From Bog-473 sp963737745 (GTDB lineage: Bacteria; Actinomycetota; Acidimicrobiia; Acidimicrobiales; RAAP-2), in NCBI GenBank assembly GCA_963737745.1, contig CAVTTR010000012.1:248001-312000 (forward strand): a DNA stretch of 64,000 nt, in the 5' to 3' direction. This document shows positions 1 through 9,105 of the stretch, piece after piece. The position numbers and the translations under genes were made by a program. The first letter of the stretch is position 1, and every line of letters begins with the position of its first letter. A model generated the notes under the pieces. That model saw only the letters and a program-made list of their open reading frames with translations. It was not told the origin of the DNA and did no database searches.

Positions 1-1656
1 CAGTTGGCCGCCCTGCAGGCCATCGCCGCCGCGCACGCCCGCCATGGTCACGTGCAAGAGGTCATCGTCCAGAACTTCCTGCCCAAGCCGGGGACGGCCA
101 TGGCACGCGCCGAGCCCTGCCCGCCCGACGAGCTGTTGTGGGCCATCGCCGTGGCCCGGCTCGTCCTGCCGTCCGAGGTGCACATTCAGGCGCCTCCGAA
201 CCTTTCCGACGAACTGGCGCCGCTGCTGGCGGCGGGCATCGACGACTGGGGTGGGGTCTCCCCCATCACCGCCGACCACGTGAACCCCGAGCGGGCCTGG
301 CCTGCCCTCGAGACACTGCGGGCGGCGACGGAGGCGGCGGGGCATGTGCTGGCGGCCCGGCTCACGGTGTATCCAGCTTTTGCGCACGACGCGGCGACGT
401 GGCTCGACCCCAACGTGGTCTTCCCCGTACTCGATGTTTCTGACGCCGAGGGCCTGGCCCGCGATGCGCAATGGTGCTCAGGCGGCGAGGTGGCGCCTCC
501 GGTGTTGGTGGGTGGAGCCGGTCGAGGCCGGCGGTGGGCCGGCCCGGTGGCCGAGGTCCTCGATGGCGTGGCACTCGGGCAGGAGGTGGGCGAGGACGAG
601 ATAGTGACGCTCTTCTCCGCCCGCGGGCCCGAGGTGCGCATGGTGGCCGAAGTGGCAGACGACATGCGGCGGGCCGTCGTCGGCGACGCCGTCACCTTCG
701 TGCACAACCGCAACATCAACTACACGAACGTGTGCACCTTCAAGTGCCGCTTCTGTGCCTTCTCCAAGGGTCCTCTGTCGCTGAACCTACGCGGGGCGCC
801 GTATCTGCTCGAGCTCGATGAGATCACCCGTCGCGTGGCCGAAGCCGAAGCGGAGGGTGCGACCGAAGTCTGCCTGCAGGGCGGCATCCACCCCGACTTC
901 GACGGCGATTACTACATCCACGTGCTGGGTGCGGTGCGGGCCGCCTCCGAGCGCATCCACATCCATGGGTTCACCGCGCTGGAGGTGACCGAAGGAGCCC
1001 GCCGCTCCGAAGTGCCGCTGGCCGAATACCTGGTGCGTCTCAAGGAAGCGGGGCTGAAAACCTTGCCCGGTACTGCGGCCGAAATCCTCGACGACGACAT
1101 CCGCGCCCTGATTTGCCCGGACAAGATCAACTCGGAGGAATGGCTCGAGGCGCATCGCACGGCCCACTCGGTCGGCCTGCGCTCGAATATCACCATCATG
1201 TTCGGCTCGGTCGAGCATCCGAAAAGCTGGGCCACACACATCGTGCGCACCCGCGCCCTGCAGCGCGAGACCGGCGGCTTCACCGAGTTCGTGCCGCTCC
1301 CCTTCGTGCATATGGCCACTCCCATCTACCTCCAACACAAAGCGCGCCGGGGGCCGACGTTCCGCGAGACGCTGTTGATGCACTCGGTGGCGCGCATCGC
1401 GTATCACGGCGACATCGACAACATTCAGGTGAGCTGGGTCAAAATGGGTGTGGAGGGTGCCCGTCAGGTTCTCCAGGCCGGGGCCAACGACGTCGGCGGC
1501 ACGCTGATGGACGAGAACATCTCGCGCGTGGCAGGAGCGTCGCACGGGCAGCGCATGGGTGTCGAGGAGCTCGAGACCATGGTGGCCCCGCTCGGCCGCC
1601 CCCTGGTGCAACGCTCCACCCTCTACGCCCTGGCAGGGACCGCTCCGAGCCCGTGA
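1..1656 (+). CDS. fbiC: Bifunctional FO synthase (CofG/CofH), 5' truncated by window edge
   Basis: Makes FO, the deazaflavin core of coenzyme F420, from tyrosine and a flavin-pathway pyrimidine using two radical SAM halves. The visible 551 codons are open at the window edge: the C-terminal part of the CofG half (QNFLPKPGTAM, GGVSPITADHVNPE) followed by a full CofH half. The CofH radical SAM cluster motif is CTFKCRFC (C-x3-C-x2-C) near residue 243, followed by EVCLQGGIHPDF and GTAAEILDDDIR. The fused arrangement is typical of actinobacteria; archaea and cyanobacteria split it into two genes. The stop overlaps the GTG of the next gene (GTGA), so the two are probably co-translated. The start lies outside the window. 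An LLM-family oxidoreductase at 30.9 kb is a likely F420 user. Confidence 0.95.
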   Translation, partial: QLAALQAIAAAHARHGHVQEVIVQNFLPKPGTAMARAEPCPPDELLWAIAVARLVLPSEVHIQAPPNLSDELAPLLAAGIDDWGGVSPITADHVNPERAWPALETLRAATEAAGHVLAARLTVYPAFAHDAATWLDPNVVFPVLDVSDAEGLARDAQWCSGGEVAPPVLVGGAGRGRRWAGPVAEVLDGVALGQEVGEDEIVTLFSARGPEVRMVAEVADDMRRAVVGDAVTFVHNRNINYTNVCTFKCRFCAFSKGPLSLNLRGAPYLLELDEITRRVAEAEAEGATEVCLQGGIHPDFDGDYYIHVLGAVRAASERIHIHGFTALEVTEGARRSEVPLAEYLVRLKEAGLKTLPGTAAEILDDDIRALICPDKINSEEWLEAHRTAHSVGLRSNITIMFGSVEHPKSWATHIVRTRALQRETGGFTEFVPLPFVHMATPIYLQHKARRGPTFRETLLMHSVARIAYHGDIDNIQVSWVKMGVEGARQVLQAGANDVGGTLMDENISRVAGASHGQRMGVEELETMVAPLGRPLVQRSTLYALAGTAPSP

Positions 1657-2753
1657 GCCCGGACGACCTCGAGGCGGGGGGGAACAATCCGGAGGCTCGT
1701 TTGCACGAACTGGCCGATGCCCTCCAGGACGATCAGGAAGACGAGCTGCACCGAGCTTTTGACGCGCTGGCCAAGGCTCATTCCCTCGGCCCGGCGCAGA
1801 CCCGCGAGCTCCAGGGCATGATCGGCACCCTGAGCGACCTGGCCAAGGAGGGGACCTCGGTGGGCGATCTCAAGATCGCCGCGGCGGCGCTGGCCGAAAT
1901 GACCGAGGCCTTCCGGGTGTTCCGCCCCTACCGCAAGATCCGCAAGATCACCATGTTCGGCTCGGCGCGCACCCTCCCGGAGGATCCGGTGTACATCTTG
2001 GCGCGGGACCTGGCCAGCCACCTGGCCCAGGCGGACTGGATGGTGGTGACGGGCGCTGGACCCGGGATCATGGCGGCCGGTCTGGAGGGGGCGGGACGCG
2101 AGCACGCCTTCGGCGTCAACATCCGGCTCCCGCACGAAGAGGGCGCCAACGTCTTCATCGCCCAGGATCCCAAGCTGGTCGAGATGCGCTACTTCTTCAC
2201 CCGCAAACTCATGCTGATCAAGGAGTCGCACGCGTACGCCATCCTCCCCGGTGGCTTCGGCACCCAGGACGAGGCCTTCGAGCTCCTTACCCTGCTCCAG
2301 ACGGGCAAGGCCGAGCCGGCACCGGTCGTCATGATGGAGACGCCGCATGGGACGTACTGGCAGGGTTGGTTGCGCTTCGTGGAGGACGAGGCGATTGCGT
2401 CGGGATGGGTCTCGCCCGAAGATAAAGCACTCTTCAAGGTGACCACCTCGGTCGAGGAAGCCACGGCCGAGATCCTCGGCTTCTATCGCAACTACCACTC
2501 GTGCCGTTGGGTCGGCGATCTGCTTGTGCTGCGCCTGCACACGGCGCCGAGCAAGGCCGAACTGGCGGACCTCAATCGCCGCTTCAGCGACATCCTCTCG
2601 CAGGGCACGATCCGCAACGCCACGGCCTTTCCTCCGGAGCGTTCCAGCAACGACGTCCCTGAGTTGCCCCGCTTGGCCCTGCGCTTCGACAAGTGGCACT
2701 TCGCCCGCCTGCGCATGCTCATCGATGCCGTCAACGAATGCACGGGGGACTGA
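1653..2753 (+). CDS. LOG family (lysine decarboxylase-like) protein
   Basis: 366 aa. The start is the GTG overlapping the fbiC stop codon by 4 bases, so the genes appear translationally coupled. The core has a Rossmann-like nucleotide fold with MFGSARTLPEDPVY, VTGAGPGIMAAGLEGAG and the family signature PGGFGTQDEAFELLTLLQ. Members of this family (LONELY GUY) release cytokinin bases from nucleotides in plants and act as nucleotide 5'-monophosphate phosphoribohydrolases in bacteria; many annotated 'TIGR00730 Rossmann fold' proteins have unknown substrates. This one has a longer N-terminal helical extension (about 90 residues) and a C-terminal extension beyond the catalytic core, so it is the large form. 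Cytoplasmic, no signal peptide. A link to F420 synthesis is only suggested by the gene overlap. Confidence 0.85.
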   Translation: MSPDDLEAGGNNPEARLHELADALQDDQEDELHRAFDALAKAHSLGPAQTRELQGMIGTLSDLAKEGTSVGDLKIAAAALAEMTEAFRVFRPYRKIRKITMFGSARTLPEDPVYILARDLASHLAQADWMVVTGAGPGIMAAGLEGAGREHAFGVNIRLPHEEGANVFIAQDPKLVEMRYFFTRKLMLIKESHAYAILPGGFGTQDEAFELLTLLQTGKAEPAPVVMMETPHGTYWQGWLRFVEDEAIASGWVSPEDKALFKVTTSVEEATAEILGFYRNYHSCRWVGDLLVLRLHTAPSKAELADLNRRFSDILSQGTIRNATAFPPERSSNDVPELPRLALRFDKWHFARLRMLIDAVNECTGD

Positions 2754-2940
2754 GCATCGCGGCTTCGCGACAGGTCGCTCGCCGGCGGCGAGCAATGCCG
2801 GGTTGTCACGGGAACCAACGGGAGTAACGGGGTGCTTCGGGGTGCTACCACCTACCGAGCGCGGTGGGTGACTCCCTTGTAGGCGTCGTTGGCCTCCACC
2901 AGACTCCCAGGCGTGCGAGGCAACCGATGAGGTACCACCC

Positions 2941-5353
2941 ATGGCGGTAATCGCCATGCTGTTCCGCTCCGAGCTCCGGCGTCGCTGGCGTTCATGGCTG
3001 ATGGTGTGTCTGTTGATCGCCGTCGTCAGCGGGTTGGTTTTGGCCGGAGTGGCGGCCGGTCGTCGCACGGCTGCGGCCTATCCGCAGTTCGTGAAGACCT
3101 ATGGGTATGACGCCGCGACCTTTTCTCCCGATCCCCTTCCGGGCCTCCGCTCTCTGCCTGATGTCATTTCGACCACGCGAGAGAACGCTTTCATCGCCGG
3201 ACCACCCACCTGTAGTTGCGGGCGCTTCATCAATCCGAGCGATTTCGGGCTGGTCGAAATTGGGCAGAAGGACCTCGGTCACTACTTGAAGCTGGTCTCG
3301 GGTCGTATGCCCGATCCCGCCCGTCCCCGCGAGGTTCTCGCCTCGTTCAACTTTGCGCACGATGTGGGCGTGCAGCCCGGGACGCGCGTGCGCGTGTGCC
3401 GCTCTATGCGCGTGCGCAACGAGCGGCTGTGTTGAATGGCTCGAAGGTCACCACAATGGGCCCGACTGTGACACTCACCGTCGTCGGTATTGAGGCGGCG
3501 GACATCGAGTTCCAGAGCAGCACGTACCCGTACTACGACCTCTACGCCAACGCTGCATTCGATGGACGCTACGGTCAAGAGGCGGCCCACGTCGCCAGCT
3601 ACTACGTGCGATTGGACGGTGGCGCCGCCGACCTGCCGCGGTTCCAGGCCGAGGCTCAGAAGATCGGCGCACTCGGCGTGAACGACCTGGACACCTCCAC
3701 AACTTCCAACGAGTCCTCGATCCATCCCGCAGGCCACCGGCTGGTGGATCTTGGCGGCCGCCGTGGCCTTTTTGGGCCTCATCGTCATCTTCCAGGCTCT
3801 GGTGCGCCAGGCCGTGGTGGAGAGCGACTTCTACCCAGCTGTCTCGGCCCTTGGGATCTCTCGGCGAAAGCTCGTGCTCTGGGGCATGACTCGAACGGTG
3901 GCCATCACCGCACTCGGTGTCCTTGGTGGGATGGCTGTCGCCTTCTTGCTCTCGCCGTTCACGCCCGTCGGCGAGGCGCGCCTGGCCGAACCGTCAACCG
4001 GTTTCGCCTTTCGACGCGTTCGTCTTGATAGTCGGTGCTTTCGTGACCCTCCTGGTGGTCGGCGGACTCGCCTTCGTCCCCGCCTTCGGAACGGCGCGCC
4101 TGCGCCTCGATGGCACGAGTCCGCCTCCTCGCACGTCACGCCTGGTCGGGTTGCTCAGGAATGCGGGCGCTACACCGAGCACGCTCATCGGAGTCGGACG
4201 GGCCGTCGAACGTGGGAGAGGCCGTAGCGCGATTCCGGTGGGCTCGGCCATCGTGGGATTGGTTCTCGCCGTGGCCGCGTTGTCGGCCACGGCCGTATTC
4301 GGCGCCAGCCTTTCTCACCTGACGACGACGCCGGCTCTCTACGGCCAGCCGTTCGATGCGTACTTCCAAGCGAACGGTGTGACCAGCACGAAGAATCCGG
4401 TGCTCACGAGCTTGCTGGCCGATCATCATGTAGATCGGATCACTGCTGGCATTGGCGGCGACGTCACCATCAACGGTCATACCGTCGACGCCCTCGCCGG
4501 TAAGCCGGTGCGAGGGTCGATGCTCTTGACGACGATCAGCGGCCATCTCCCCGAACGGAGCGACCAGGTCACTCTTGGTGCCAGCACCATGCGTCTGCTC
4601 GGTGCCCACGTCGGGTCCATGGTGCGGATCAGTTCCCCCACTGCCCACGGCCGCAACGACGAGTCCAGCTACAGGGTTGTCGGAACGTCGGCCTTCCCCC
4701 CAGATTTCGGGGCGGGAGGACTGGGTACCGGGGCTCTGTTCAGCATTGGCGGGCTGGCCACGGCGGAGTGCGGCTCAGGTCCTACCGCCCAAAGTTGCGC
4801 ACGCGGGGTGACCTCCTCCTTTGGGACCACTTTGTTGGTCAGTGTCACTCCGGACGCTACGGGACGCCGTGCGCTGCTGTCCCTGGCGCACACGTATCCA
4901 ACGCAGATTGAGTATCCGACGCCGCCCAATGACCTCGTCAATTTCGGTCAGGCGGTTAATTTCCCCCTCATCTTGAGTGTGATCGTCGCCTTGTTCGGGG
5001 CGGCCACGCTCGGGCATGTGCTCGTGGTGAGCGTCTCTCGTCGTCGACGCGAGTCGGGCATTCTCAAGGCGCTCGGATTTGTCCGTCGACAGGTGTTCTC
5101 GACTGTGATCTGGCAGACGACGACGATAAGCCTCATCGGGATCGTGCTGGGCGTTCCGATCGGTATCGCCCTCGGCCGCTTCGTCTGGCGCGCCTTTGCC
5201 CAGAACCTCGGTGTCGTCCCGGTCTCCCTCGTCCCCGGAGCGGCCACCGGGTTTGTCGTACTCGGCACCCTGGCCGTGGCAGCCGTCTTGGCCGTGGGGC
5301 CGGCGCGCCTGGCCGCACGCGACCGGGCGAGCGCACTGCTGCGGGATGAATGA
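2941..5353 (+). CDS. FtsX-like ABC transporter permease (reading frame broken three times)
   Basis: Corrected product about 800 aa, the usual size of two-domain FtsX/MacB-type permeases. The first segment (from ATG 2941) carries an N-terminal membrane helix (residues 17-40) and a periplasmic-type domain. The frame changes near 3390, near 3730 and near 4000. The third segment gives the first permease core (FLGLIVIFQALVRQAVVESD). The last segment, to 5353, holds a second extracytoplasmic domain and a final FtsX domain with membrane helices and the cytoplasmic-loop motif SRRRRESGILKALGF. No ATPase gene is adjacent, so its partner is unknown. The corrected span is 3n+1 bases long. Because sequence quality is good between the breaks, I favour base-calling errors over a dead gene. 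Confidence 0.8.
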
Positions 5354-5363
5354 AGAGGAGTAC

Positions 5364-5585
5364 TCAGCGGGCTTGGGTGGCTCCACATTTTGGACACACC
5401 GTGGCGTAGCGCCCTTCGCTCCATTTCAGTCCCGATCGACAGGATGTGCAGCGGTCATGCCCCTTGGCCATCTCTCGCCAGTGTCCCCCGGATCGAAACT
5501 GGGTTCCGATGATGAGGGCGGCGAGTACGCCGAAGAAAATCCAGTAGGCCAATCCCGCTTCTCCGTTCGCTTGTCCTCGACACAT
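5364..5585 (-). CDS. Small membrane-anchored zinc-ribbon protein
   Basis: About 73 aa from the ATG at 5585. One membrane helix (YWIFFGVLAALIIGTQF) is followed by a zinc ribbon made of two CxxC knuckles, CTSC and CPKC, separated by about 15 residues. Function unknown; proteins of this layout are common small hypothetical proteins of actinobacteria. It converges with the FtsX-like gene (10-base gap). Longer starts up to 5693 are open, but they run through the hairpin at 5652-5685 and give a Lys/Arg-rich peptide without family character. No clear Shine-Dalgarno sequence decides the start. Confidence 0.5.
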   Translation of the reverse strand: MCRGQANGEAGLAYWIFFGVLAALIIGTQFRSGGHWREMAKGHDRCTSCRSGLKWSEGRYATVCPKCGATQAR

Positions 5586-5651
5586 GCAATTTTGGCGCCT
5601 CGCCTGCACGCGCCGTCTCCCCGACAGTTGAATCCACCGACACTTCTTTTT

Positions 5652-5685
5652 GAAAAACGATACCGAACGGTTCGGTTGGTTTTTC
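5652..5685. terminator. Imperfect inverted repeat, probable bidirectional terminator
   Basis: The arms GAAAAACGATACCGAAC and GTTCGGTTGGTTTTTC form a stem of about 15 bp with a two-base mismatch and almost no loop. T-runs lie at the 3' side on both strands. It sits just after the acyl-CoA ligase/small-protein operon (minus strand) and before the zinc-ribbon gene. Confidence 0.6.
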
Positions 5686-5744
5686 CGAAACAAGGTGTCG
5701 GGGTTCGCCTCTCAGGTTCCCGGGGCGCCCGGGGCGGCCCGGTC

Positions 5745-5984
5745 TTACACCCCGTCGTCGATGAAGGTGTCGCCGGTGGGGGCCAAGACCGTGATTGCCT
5801 TTTCGAGCGCCCGGCGAGCCCGGACGATCCTTCGCTCCACCCGGAGCGCCTCACCCGCTTCGAACGAGTCAGGGTCACCCTGGGAGGCCCGGCGTAGGGC
5901 ATCCAGAGCGATATCGGTCAACTCCTCGGCCATGCCCTCCAATCGTGCCGCCACGTCTGCCATGGCCTCGGTAGCCGAGGTCAC
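5745..5984 (-). CDS. Small acidic helical protein, coupled to acyl-CoA ligase
   Basis: 79 aa, starting at a GTG that overlaps the stop codon of the upstream ligase (GTGA), which argues for translational coupling and supports the gene being real. The product is Ala/Glu-rich and predicted to be all-helical, with no Cys and no membrane segment; it ends with TGDTFIDDGV. No family recognised. Its fixed place behind a CoA ligase suggests an accessory role in the same pathway, but this is inference. Confidence 0.6.
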   Translation of the reverse strand: MTSATEAMADVAARLEGMAEELTDIALDALRRASQGDPDSFEAGEALRVERRIVRARRALEKAITVLAPTGDTFIDDGV

Positions 5985-7600
5985 TTGGGCAGCTCCACTG
6001 TCTGCACGGTGTAGTCCCCTTCGGCCAAGGCGGCACGCATGACCTTCTTGTCGAACTTGCCCACGCTTGTCTTGGGGATCTCGTTAATGAATGTCCACTG
6101 ATCGGGCAACCACCAGCGGGGGACGCGTTCGGCCAGGAAGTTGACCATGGCCTCAGGTTCGAGCGTCTTGCCTGGCTTGGGCACCACGACGACCAGGGGC
6201 CGCTCGGACCACTTGTGGTCAGGCACGGCGATGACTGCCGCCTCCACGACATCGGGAAACTCCATCACGGCGTTCTCCAGCTCCACCGAAGAGATCCATT
6301 CGCCACCGGACTTGATGACGTCCTTGGTGCGGTCCGAGATCGTCATGTATCCCTGCACATCGAGGCAGCCGACGTCTCCCGTGCGTAACCAACCGTCGCG
6401 GAATCGCTCGGGATCCTCCTCCTTGTAATACGAGGCAGTCACCCAGGGCCCGCGGACCTCGAACTCCCCGATCGACTGACCGTCGTTGGGCAGCACGGTT
6501 CCGTCCTCGTCCACCACCCGCACCTCGACGCCGGCAACGACCCGGCCAGCCTTGATCTTGTAGTACATGTCGTCGTGACCGTCGAGGTGTCGGGCGGGCG
6601 GCAGCCCGAACGCGGCCATCGGGCTGGTCTCGGTCATGCCCCATCCCTGGATAATGGTGGCTCCGAACCGCTTCTCGAACCCTTCGATCAAGGCGCGTGG
6701 GACCGCAGCACCGCCGGCGGTGATCGCCCGTACGGAGGAGAAGTCGACCGGCGTCTCGAGCTGGAGGAGCCCGTTCCAAATCGTGGGGACGCCACAGGCC
6801 AGCGTCGGATGGAACTCGTTGAAGATGGCGGCCAGCGGCTCTCCCATGAGAAACATCTGCGGCATGATCATGTCGGTCCCGGCCATCCAGGCCCCGTAGG
6901 GGGTGCCCCAGGCATTGGCGTGGAACATCGGCACGACGATGAGGATGCGATCCTTCTCTGTCATGCCCACAGAGGACGCCGCTTGCTCGGCCATGGTGTG
7001 GAGCCAGGTGGAACGGTGCGAATACACCACGCCCTTGGGATTGCCGGTGGTGCCGCTCGTGTAACACATGGCGGCGGCTGAGCGCTCGTCGAGCACGGGC
7101 CACTCGAACCCTGGCTCCTCGGCCTCCAGCAGGGCCTCGTACGAATGTGTCTCACCCAGCGCCGCGGTGTCCCCGTCGCCGACCACGATGATGGTCTCCA
7201 CCGTCTTGAGATCGTCCTTGATCGCCGCCAGAAGAGGGATCAGCGAGCCGTCAACGATGATGACCTTGTCCTCGGCGTGGTTGATGACATAGGCCAACTG
7301 ATCGGAGGGCAGCCGGATGTTGAGGGTGTGCAGGACGGCGCCCATGCAGGGAATGGCGAGGTAGGCCTCCAAATGGCCCTGGTTGTTCCAGCAGAAGGTG
7401 CCCACCCGATCGCCGTCTCCCACACCGATCTTCTGGAGGGCTTTGGCCAGCTTCTCGGCCCGCGCCGCCACCTCGTTGAAGGTGGCCGAGCGATGACCAC
7501 CAGCTTCGACCGTGATCACGGTGCTCTCCCCGTGGGTCTGCTGCCCATGGCGGAGGATGTCGCTGATCAGGAGGGGTGCATCCTGCATGGTGCTCTTCAT
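5981..7600 (-). CDS. Long-chain fatty acid--CoA ligase (AMP-binding family)
   Basis: 539 aa. It activates a carboxylic acid to acyl-AMP and then acyl-CoA. Visible motifs in order: the P-loop-like AMP-binding motif YTSGTTGNPKGVVYSH, the A5 motif GWGMTETSP, the hinge region GWLRTGDVGCLDVQGYM with SDRTKDVIKSGGEWIS, and the C-terminal catalytic lysine region KTSVGKFDKKVMR. The start at ATG 7600 (MKSTMQDAP) matches the usual family N-terminus; the upstream 30 codons of open frame are Pro/Ala/Arg-rich and unlikely. It is most like medium/long-chain ligases of the 'fatty-acid-CoA ligase FadD' type. The chain-length preference cannot be told from sequence. First gene of a two-gene operon with the 79-aa protein. 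Confidence 0.9.
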   Translation of the reverse strand: MKSTMQDAPLLISDILRHGQQTHGESTVITVEAGGHRSATFNEVAARAEKLAKALQKIGVGDGDRVGTFCWNNQGHLEAYLAIPCMGAVLHTLNIRLPSDQLAYVINHAEDKVIIVDGSLIPLLAAIKDDLKTVETIIVVGDGDTAALGETHSYEALLEAEEPGFEWPVLDERSAAAMCYTSGTTGNPKGVVYSHRSTWLHTMAEQAASSVGMTEKDRILIVVPMFHANAWGTPYGAWMAGTDMIMPQMFLMGEPLAAIFNEFHPTLACGVPTIWNGLLQLETPVDFSSVRAITAGGAAVPRALIEGFEKRFGATIIQGWGMTETSPMAAFGLPPARHLDGHDDMYYKIKAGRVVAGVEVRVVDEDGTVLPNDGQSIGEFEVRGPWVTASYYKEEDPERFRDGWLRTGDVGCLDVQGYMTISDRTKDVIKSGGEWISSVELENAVMEFPDVVEAAVIAVPDHKWSERPLVVVVPKPGKTLEPEAMVNFLAERVPRWWLPDQWTFINEIPKTSVGKFDKKVMRAALAEGDYTVQTVELPK

Positions 7601-7693
7601 GGCCCAAGTATGGCCAGCGCGTGGGCACTGTGCCCGTCGTCCCATGACCCGGCCCGGCCCCGGAGTCGCGGCAGGGGCGAGCAGAGCCACCGG

Positions 7694-8944
7694 TCAGGAC
7701 GTCTTGATCGTCACCTTCAGCATGCGGTGGGTGACGTCGGGAGGGACGCCCGAGGCGCTTCCCTGCGCGTTGATCTTCTGGACGATGCTCATACCCGACG
7801 TGACATGGCCGAACAGGGTGTACGAGTTCGCGAGCGATTCACCCGCGGTCCCCGTGACGATGAAGAACTGGCTGCCACCGGTATTTGGTTGTCCGGTGTT
7901 GGCCATGGCCACGGAACCGAGGGGGTACTGATCAGCGGGATTCGACGTCTTGGCGGGGAGCTCGTCGGGGATCGTGTACCCGGGTCCGCCGTTGCCCTTC
8001 CCCGTCGGGTCACCCGTCTGATCGACGAATGAGGGGATGACCCGCAAGAAGGTATTGCAGTCGAAGAAATGGTGTTGGGCTAAGAAGACGAAATTGTTGA
8101 CGGTTTGGGGGGCCGTCTTCGGATCCAGCGCAATGACGATCGTTCCGAGGTCAGTCTTGACGGTTGCGGTGTAGGTCTTGGTCGGGTCGATAGTCATGGC
8201 GGGCGGGCTGCTCCAGGTCCCCTTCTTCAACACGGTGGCGGGATTCTTCGGACAACCGGCCGCCACCCCGGCGGCGTTGGCGGTTGCCTGTGCCTTCTTG
8301 TCAGCCGCCGATGCTCCCGTTGCCTTGGAACTGGAGACGGTCACGTCGGTGAATCTCGTGTTTTGCAGTGTGGCCGCCTTGGCCAGGAGCTGGCCGTCGT
8401 GCGCCGTAAGCGGCACGGAGGTGCCTGTCGTCGTACTCGTGGTGGTGGCGGACTCGTCGGTCGACAGGCCGATCACCTCAACCCCATTGTTGCCGCGGCG
8501 CCACGCGAGCAGGTACGTCGAATCCGAGCCTTCTCGAGCCACGGCGGTCGACCCGAGTGCCTTTGGAGGGGTGAGACCACTCACCGCCTGGCCGTTGGAC
8601 GTGAACCCTTTGATGAGCGTTGTCGCAGCTGCAGCTGATTGGCAGTACAGCACCTCGGACACCAGCCCGAGATTTGCCGAGGCATCGGCGAATTCTTCGT
8701 GGGAGCCATAGGGGCATCCGGTGATCCCGGTGCCGGTGGAGGCTGAGGGATTGCTGACGACCGTGGTGAACCCCTCCCCCTTGGCGGTGGCTTCGGGAAA
8801 GAGCACGCTGGTCGAGGGCTTGGACGCCGACGTTGCTCCTGCCGCACCGGATGGCACGACGACGGGGACGGCCAGGGCCGCAATGGCTATTGCTCCCCCG
8901 ATCCCGACGGTGGCGAGCTTCCGGGTCAGCTTTCTCACGAACAC
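7694..8944 (-). CDS. Secreted peptidyl-prolyl cis-trans isomerase (cyclophilin type)
   Basis: 416 aa. The N-terminus is a Sec signal: basic MFVRKLTRK, then a hydrophobic helix ending near PSGAAGA. About 190 residues of Ser/Thr/Ala-rich unknown sequence follow. The cyclophilin domain fills the C-terminal half: VKTDLGTIVIALDPKTAPQT, FVFLAQHHFFDCNTF, then PLGSVAMANTG, GSQFFIVTG and YTLFGHVTSGM. Cyclophilins speed up proline isomerisation in folding proteins; here on the outside of the membrane. The typical active-site Arg-containing motif (FHRVIP) reads FLRVIP, keeping the Arg. Divergent from the NlpC/P60 gene with 161 bases between the starts, which probably hold both promoters. Confidence 0.88.
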   Translation of the reverse strand: MFVRKLTRKLATVGIGGAIAIAALAVPVVVPSGAAGATSASKPSTSVLFPEATAKGEGFTTVVSNPSASTGTGITGCPYGSHEEFADASANLGLVSEVLYCQSAAAATTLIKGFTSNGQAVSGLTPPKALGSTAVAREGSDSTYLLAWRRGNNGVEVIGLSTDESATTTSTTTGTSVPLTAHDGQLLAKAATLQNTRFTDVTVSSSKATGASAADKKAQATANAAGVAAGCPKNPATVLKKGTWSSPPAMTIDPTKTYTATVKTDLGTIVIALDPKTAPQTVNNFVFLAQHHFFDCNTFLRVIPSFVDQTGDPTGKGNGGPGYTIPDELPAKTSNPADQYPLGSVAMANTGQPNTGGSQFFIVTGTAGESLANSYTLFGHVTSGMSIVQKINAQGSASGVPPDVTHRMLKVTIKTS

Positions 8945-9105
8945 ACACGTCTTTCTACGAGAGGAGATTTTTCGAGCCCGATCGGGTCAGGAACCATTCG
9001 TGCCGATTGATCCGGTTCTTGCGGACCGACCTGAGCGCCCGATGGCTCGGGGAGGAAGATAGTCGAACTGACCCGCGAGTTTGGATCGGGGACCTTTCTC
9101 CTCCG

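Noticed and set aside
787..1611. Long minus-strand open frame inside fbiC
   Set aside because: A shadow of the high-GC coding strand; no family pattern, while the plus strand is clearly FO synthase.
5652..5685. Similarity of this hairpin to the 30.5-kb inverted-repeat ends (shared AACGATAC and CGGTTG)
   Set aside because: Only short blocks match and the spacing differs; more likely chance than a second copy of the element.
8945..9105. ydaO-type riboswitch before the NlpC/P60 gene
   Set aside because: Such genes often have one, but the conserved blocks are not found in this 161-base interval.
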